DNA of 64,000 nucleotides, taken from positions 12,808,983-12,872,982 of the forward strand of contig NC_087077.1 in the NCBI RefSeq assembly GCF_026151205.1, given 5' to 3'. Below the pieces are notes generated by a model. It did no database searches, was not told the DNA's origin, and worked only from the letters and a program-made list of their open reading frames with translations. Shown here piece by piece: positions 59,701-64,000 of this stretch. Positions within the stretch are counted from its first letter, which is position 1. Each line of letters begins with the position of its first letter. Origin of the DNA: Bolinopsis microptera. Its lineage: Eukaryota; Ctenophora; Tentaculata; Lobata; Bolinopsidae. The translations under genes were made by a program, and so were the position numbers.

Positions 59701-60170
59701 AGGGGTCTTGTTTGTGCTCCTCGTCTGGTATAAAATCAAAATCTCCTGACTCTTCCAACCTGAGTGGAATTACATTAAGTCACTAGAATGGGATTCTAAA
59801 TTGTTGATTAACATCTGATGAAAAGAAACTGCCTAGCAAAAAGATGCTGTTCATAAAAATCGAAAGATACTAATTCTACAGAGTTAATTGTGGGTGAGCC
59901 TAATATCTGTGCGACTCACCCGATGGATATAACATCTGGTTTGTCCTCAAGAGCTAGTATGGAAGTTAAGTCAGCCCCGTCAGGTTTAGCCAGCTCCGCA
60001 ACATTGTATGTGACCACCTGGAACTTGAGTTTCTTGCTCTCCGTGGCCATGTGGCTTTGTATCTTCTCCTGTTTCTTCTTCTCTTCTCTTGAGACCCAGC
60101 CCGCGTCGACCTCTTTCACATTAGTCCTCTTTTTAATGTACAGAGAGTTGATCAGATTTTTAGTACGCAT
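56781..60170 (-). CDS. Type II inositol polyphosphate 5-phosphatase with SKICH-like domain (INPP5K/INPP5J-like), nine exons
   Basis: Exons: 59920-60170, 59630-59759, 59370-59454, 59091-59239, 58662-58899, 58426-58499, 57977-58138, 57379-57537, 56781-57269; all GT-AG, phases consistent, 578 codons plus TGA. It should remove the 5-phosphate from phosphoinositides such as PI(4,5)P2 or PI(3,4,5)P3. Family motifs in order: FQVVTYNVAE, VISIGLEE, FINCHLTA, WSGDLNYR, FPPSYKFD, PSWCDRVLFR and SDHKPV. The C-terminus (CGHWVGLYKKGW, later EAVYF) resembles the SKICH domain that follows the catalytic domain in INPP5K/J. Odd: LQE is LEE and the usual NKG is NIFKG; exons 7 and 8 add 107 charged residues between WCDR and SDHKPV, a gap normally near 30. 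Start: ATG at 60170; a shorter start at internal Met41 is possible. Confidence 0.92.
57377..58138 (-). other. In-frame cassette: phosphatase exons 7 and 8
   Basis: Exon 7 (57977-58138, 54 codons) encodes an acidic serine run (LSDSDSESEEIS) followed by a lysine-rich end (KKSRTLFKKK). Exon 8 (57379-57537, 53 codons) is basic, then mixed (RRKTLGVLRMMH, IELKFGDF). Both begin and end in phase 0, as do the facing edges of exons 6 and 9. Skipping both leaves the frame intact and restores ordinary family spacing before SDHKPV. Confidence 0.7.
57772..57942. repeat. 23-bp minisatellite in phosphatase intron 7
   Basis: Seven to eight copies of GAGATTATGAGAATATGCAT plus AGT, almost identical, in the intron between exons 7 and 8. 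The first unit is slightly changed. Confidence 0.93.
58258..58341. repeat. Two-copy tandem repeat in phosphatase intron 6
   Basis: Two adjacent copies of a segment of about 39 bp containing TTTTTAACAGGATTAACTTA and GAGAGTGCATAACAG. No function apparent. Confidence 0.85.
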
Positions 60171-60241
60171 GATGATGATGATCGGTGGAGGGAGCTACTA
60201 ATTCAACTAAGCTAGCTCGACACTAAATAATCAACTGCAGA
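60171..60241. promoter_or_regulatory. Short divergent intergenic gap, possible bidirectional promoter
   Basis: Only 71 bp separate the phosphatase ATG (minus strand) from the ATG of a candidate + strand exon. No TATA box is seen. The inference depends on that exon being real. Confidence 0.3.
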
Positions 60242-60265
60242 ATGGCTAAAGGTAAAATACAACAG
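60242..60265 (+). CDS. Candidate first coding exon of a divergent gene
   Basis: ATG followed by codons for MAKGKIQQ and then a strong donor, CAG|GTAAGT. The peptide is basic, as in the starts of many nucleolar or ribosome-associated proteins, but no family can be named. A possible acceptor TTGCAATGTCAG lies at about 60329, yet in phase 0 it leads to a stop after 12 codons. Evidence is limited to start, frame and donor. Confidence 0.3.
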
Positions 60266-61166
60266 GTAAGTTTAAAAACACATTTGCCTGGTATTCAAAT
60301 TCTATTCTTGCAATGTCAGGGGAAACAAAGAAGACATCAAGATAGACGATGCATGTGATGAAGCTTCACAATGGAGGGATTAAGGGCAAACCTCACCAGA
60401 ATAAAGGAGCAACCACAAAGAGGTGTTAGTACAATAGAAACTGAGGAATATCGCCGGATATAACACATAGTTCAGATAAGTGAGCTTATAGCGAGATATT
60501 AATATTAATTAATATATATTATTATATTGATTGTGCTGTTATATGTTTTGGTTTATCGAAAAAGTACAAAGTATCTGTGCGCCAGTTCTGTTTGCCAGTC
60601 CAGGTGTACTGGTGCTAGTCTGTGTAGCAGGTACAGTTCTGTTTGCCAGTCCAGGTGTACTGGTGCTAGTCTGTGTAGCAGGTACAGTTCTGTTTGCCAG
60701 TCTGGTCGGTGATCAATACTGTGCCATGATCGGGAGAGAAAGTTTGGGTGTTGCGAACTCAATTGTTGTCAAAACACTGCAGATAGATTCGCAGATAGAT
60801 TCGCAGGTAGATTCGCAGATAGATTCGCATACTTATTGATTTGCTGGAAACACGGATACAGGATTCAGACTTTCCATTTACAAATACAGGGTGTTACAAT
60901 AAGACAGACCCCTCATCACTGCTCTCATGAAAGTTTGGGTTGGCGGATAATCAGCAGTCAGCAGCCTAAAGAGTTAAGATTCTCTGATTTCTTTTGTATT
61001 TTTCTCAACATTATTACGACATTCTTTGTCGTAATTTATTAAAAATTATCTTGCGAAAATGAACGTATTGGCCAATGAGTGATGAGCCAGTAAAGGCGAA
61101 TAGGGTGGACGAGATGTAAATAATATATCAATTTAATACATAATTGTAATATATGCATATATATAT
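60266..61166. repeat. Non-coding stretch with a 51-bp tandem repeat
   Basis: At about 60584-60705 GTTCTGTTTGCCAGTCCAGG with TGTACTGGTGCTAGTCTGTG recurs two and a half times at 51-bp spacing. A GATTCGCAGATA repeat lies at about 60787-60830. ORFs here arise from the repeats. Confidence 0.7.
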
Positions 61167-61246
61167 ACAAAGTTTAATTGTCATAATCAAGACGATCACT
61201 ACTCCATGGAGTAGTGATCGTCTTGATTATGACAATTAAACTTTGT
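61167..61246. repeat. Perfect 80-bp palindrome
   Basis: Two 40-bp arms meet at CCATGG (61204-61209) with no spacer and no mismatch. The left arm starts ACAAAGTTTAATTGTCATAA and the right ends in its exact complement. It is neither a simple repeat nor AT-only. Confidence 0.95.
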
Positions 61247-61522
61247 TTTTTAATGACAAAGGCTGTGAAATGTTCACAGTTCTGGTAATGAAGAAATCTG
61301 GAAGAATGTTTAAAACTAGTGATGATGTTTATGTTATAATTATTCTTAATCTAATCTAATCTAAAATTTTTTATCAGAGAGCACGATTTAAAACCAATAT
61401 GGAACAATGGTTGAGAAGGCCAAGGTCTATAGGACGAGAAAATTAACTTACAATTCTGCTTCCTTTAAATGGTTACAGACTATTACACACGCTAGAATAA
61501 AAAACAAACTACATACCAAGAC

Positions 61523-62134
61523 CAGGCACGTAGCCAGGGGGGGGGAGGGGGGGGGGCAGAAGGGCTACTGCCCCCCCCCCCCCGGAAAAATTGAACCTAG
61601 TCCCCATGGTCGCCTGGTAACTGGGCTGTGTTTATGACTGCAGTCTGTCATGTATACTGTTTAAACGGCAGGCAATTGACTTCAGTATTTCGTAAATTAT
61701 TCCCAAATCCCACTATACATGTACTTATTCCATTCAATGTGGCAAGTACTGTGTTCGGTAGGGACTGGTAAGACATTTTGGCATTAGCTTAGTGCTTAAT
61801 TTCCAGCGAAAAATTAAAGAGCAGTAGTACCACAGTACTAATATTGTAACTTTGGATCCCCAACTTTGTATTATTGTGATGTCTGAATTCTGATTGGAAA
61901 ATGCAGATTGCTGTTGTGAAGTTACCAAATTTACGTGAGTACTTGATTCTTTTCAGTCCCAGTTTATTGCTGTCCTACAAATTTCTTTAATGCCAAATGT
62001 CGTCTAAAACACCCTATTTCTCAAAATTTTCCGCCCCCAGGGCCCCTGCCGGAGCTTGCTCGCTTCGCTTGCTACGCAGCTGGGTTGGACGCGTCGGCTC
62101 GCTTCGCTAACCGAGCCCCCCCCCCCCCCCCCCC
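61523..62134 (+). mobile_element. Internally deleted hAT derivative
   Basis: Starts CAGGCACGTAGCCAGGGGGG and continues as the reverse complement of the right end of the 47703-52696 element (CATGGTCGCCTGGTAACTGG). It then jumps to the reverse complement of that element's left end (TTCTTTAATGCCAAATGTCG, GCTTGCTCGCTTCGCTTGC). All transposase sequence is missing. The far terminus breaks off in a C run, so the last about 25 bp and the target duplication are lost. Confidence 0.85.
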
Positions 62135-64000
62135 ATTAGGGTGTCATTAGTCATTTATATAGGTATAAGACATGTGGCAGATTGAGAATATATCCTTAAC
62201 ATAATAAGGAAAATATTAAGTTAGGATGAGATCGGGCATTATAGGACGACACAAAATGTTATCCAGCTAAAATTATGCTAACAAACTAACGGTACATAAA
62301 CGTCCCAAAACTAAATCTAAAGCACAGTCATGATACTAAAATAAACATGATGAAATAAATGTATGGAAGGAAAAGCCCCGGTACGTTTTGAAAGCTTTTC
62401 CAGCGAATTTGCCGCCATAAATACAAAAACTATTCAAACAATATACACATATGCTGCCATATTGTAATACATTACACAAACATATTCTCTAATGAGATTA
62501 GATTATATCATACTATTACTGAGCAAGTAAAACATTGAAGAAACTAATCAGCATAACGATCGTGATTTACAATCACAGTAATTTGATACTATTACAAAAT
62601 ATATTAACTGTCACTGAAATTCACAGAATCACGACGAATCAAATTGTACAGCAGCAGGAGCATTATAATATTATATAACGATGTAATAATCATGTAAACC
62701 GTATAATGATCAGGCGATCCGCATGAGAGGGATAAAATGATATTAAAACCTCCACTTCAACAGAGAGCTAAATATGGTGAATGTAAGGGATCGTGTGAAC
62801 TGTGTTATATAATCTAAGGGGGAGAGAGGAAGCCGTGTAGGATAGCAGACAATTTGTCAGGTGTGTAGTCCCGCAGGGTTGTTCATAATGGTATTTATAT
62901 ATTATATAGTAGGTAGATGTGTCAAATAAAAGAGAGAGAGACCAATAAAATCAAAATTCCAAGAAATGGTTTAAACATATGTAGGGACTACTACTATAAG
63001 GGTTAAAGTTGCACTGGAATTTAGATTTTTCAGTAATCTCATAAGCTAATGAGCAAATACACATCATATAGCAATGACGAGAGGTTGTAAATTACACTGT
63101 AATGTTCAGTGATCTCAGAAGTTAATTTCGTCCGACAACACTATTATATGTAGGTTTTTAACACAACAAGTATGACAGCAGAGTTTTGAAGAAACTCAAC
63201 ACGGCTCTGTTGTTCTCTGTTAGATGAAAATATCTGGCTATAGATTATATACCTATAGGGGAAAGCTGATCTCTAAATTAAGACCTTTTTTATACAGCTA
63301 CTCAGATACCTATACTCACCGAGTAACTAGCTGCATAGTGCACTGTGCACTGTGCAATGTGTAGCTATATAGCTGCATAGTGCCCTGTGCAATGTGCATA
63401 CCGTACAATATTTGGGTGCTTAGAAGATGCCTCATCTGATCTCACACAATGATCATGACAGAAAGTCAAGCGGCATTTCAGAGTCTAATTATTTCAGCAT
63501 TAGCGGAACAGTTTCCTGTTCTGGCTCACTGCCAAATTCACGTCAGTAAATTGTAATGACTTAATATTACAGGCGGTGTGTGGCCCTAACTAACAGTAGC
63601 GTACTAACTACTAAACCATCTAAACACTGAAAACAACTTGTAATACTTAGACTAAGTCAAAAGATAATATGTTATATATACAACTAACAAACGGGCTATA
63701 ATATATACTAACTAATGAAATGTTAAACTGCAGTAGACACTAATCTGTCAAAGTGGGACAAGAGGAAGCAAGATAATGCTGCGGACTGAGGTAAGTTGTA
63801 CAATGTACTCATGTATATACACGCTGTAATAAGCCACAAAACTAGACCACTCACCACTGCTAGATAATACAATGTGCCCTATGAGTGTGGAGTGTGGCGT
63901 CAAATCAAATCAACTTTGCAGCGATTACAGAACTCTAATTACTACAACCTACACAAAAGCGAAAGGCGTTAAACTGAAAACTCGATATCTATTATCTGAC
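62135..64000. other. Non-coding stretch at the window end
   Basis: No gene recognised. A short local repeat (AGCTGCATAGTG with CTGTGCAATGTG) lies at about 63330-63400. The window may end inside an intron or a spacer. Confidence 0.4.

Overview
This is nuclear DNA from an animal, AT-rich and very rich in repeats. The evidence is a seven-helix receptor gene and an inositol 5-phosphatase gene, both split by GT-AG introns, together with hAT, Mutator-like and Tc1/mariner-type DNA elements, a LINE, an LTR retroelement and several satellites. An invertebrate is likely. The species cannot be named from the sequence, and no operon, tRNA, rRNA or CRISPR array was seen.

Layout. 1-1198: non-coding, with an 81-bp transposon copy. 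1199-9043: an LTR retroelement with near-identical 0.41-kb LTRs but no gag-pol; its leader holds about 15 tandem 28-bp hairpin repeats. 9158-9646 (+): last two exons of an unidentified gene. 11221-21518 (-): a complete nine-exon class A GPCR, 439 codons when spliced. Its introns hold an 81-bp-family element, a 5'-truncated LINE, a 1.66-kb inverted-repeat element and a 1.2-kb minisatellite. 21.5-31 kb: mostly featureless. 31.06-31.17 kb: E-boxes spaced every 22 bp. 32.4-39.3 kb: a 172-bp repeat in two orientations, split by a satellite of about 118 bp, then a hexamer array. 43-54 kb: mobile elements, including a Mutator-like FLYWCH element, a hAT MITE and a full-length hAT with an intact 880-residue transposase inside a second LINE copy. 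56781-60170 (-): a complete nine-exon type II inositol polyphosphate 5-phosphatase with a SKICH-like C-terminus. 60.2-64 kb: a possible divergent first exon, an 80-bp perfect palindrome and a deleted hAT copy.

How the parts interact. The two host genes were rebuilt by hand from splice sites, reading phase and family motifs, and the phases agree at every junction. Transposons have shaped them: the LINE ends next to the splice acceptor of the receptor's TM4 exon, so one long ORF on the other strand runs through both, and the minisatellite ends 25 bp from the acceptor of the TM3 exon. In the phosphatase, two in-frame exons add 107 residues inside the catalytic domain and look skippable. No new multi-gene system was found. 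The most promising leads are the phosphatase cassette, the ultra-short transposon family, the leader hairpin array and the splice-site-adjacent repeats.
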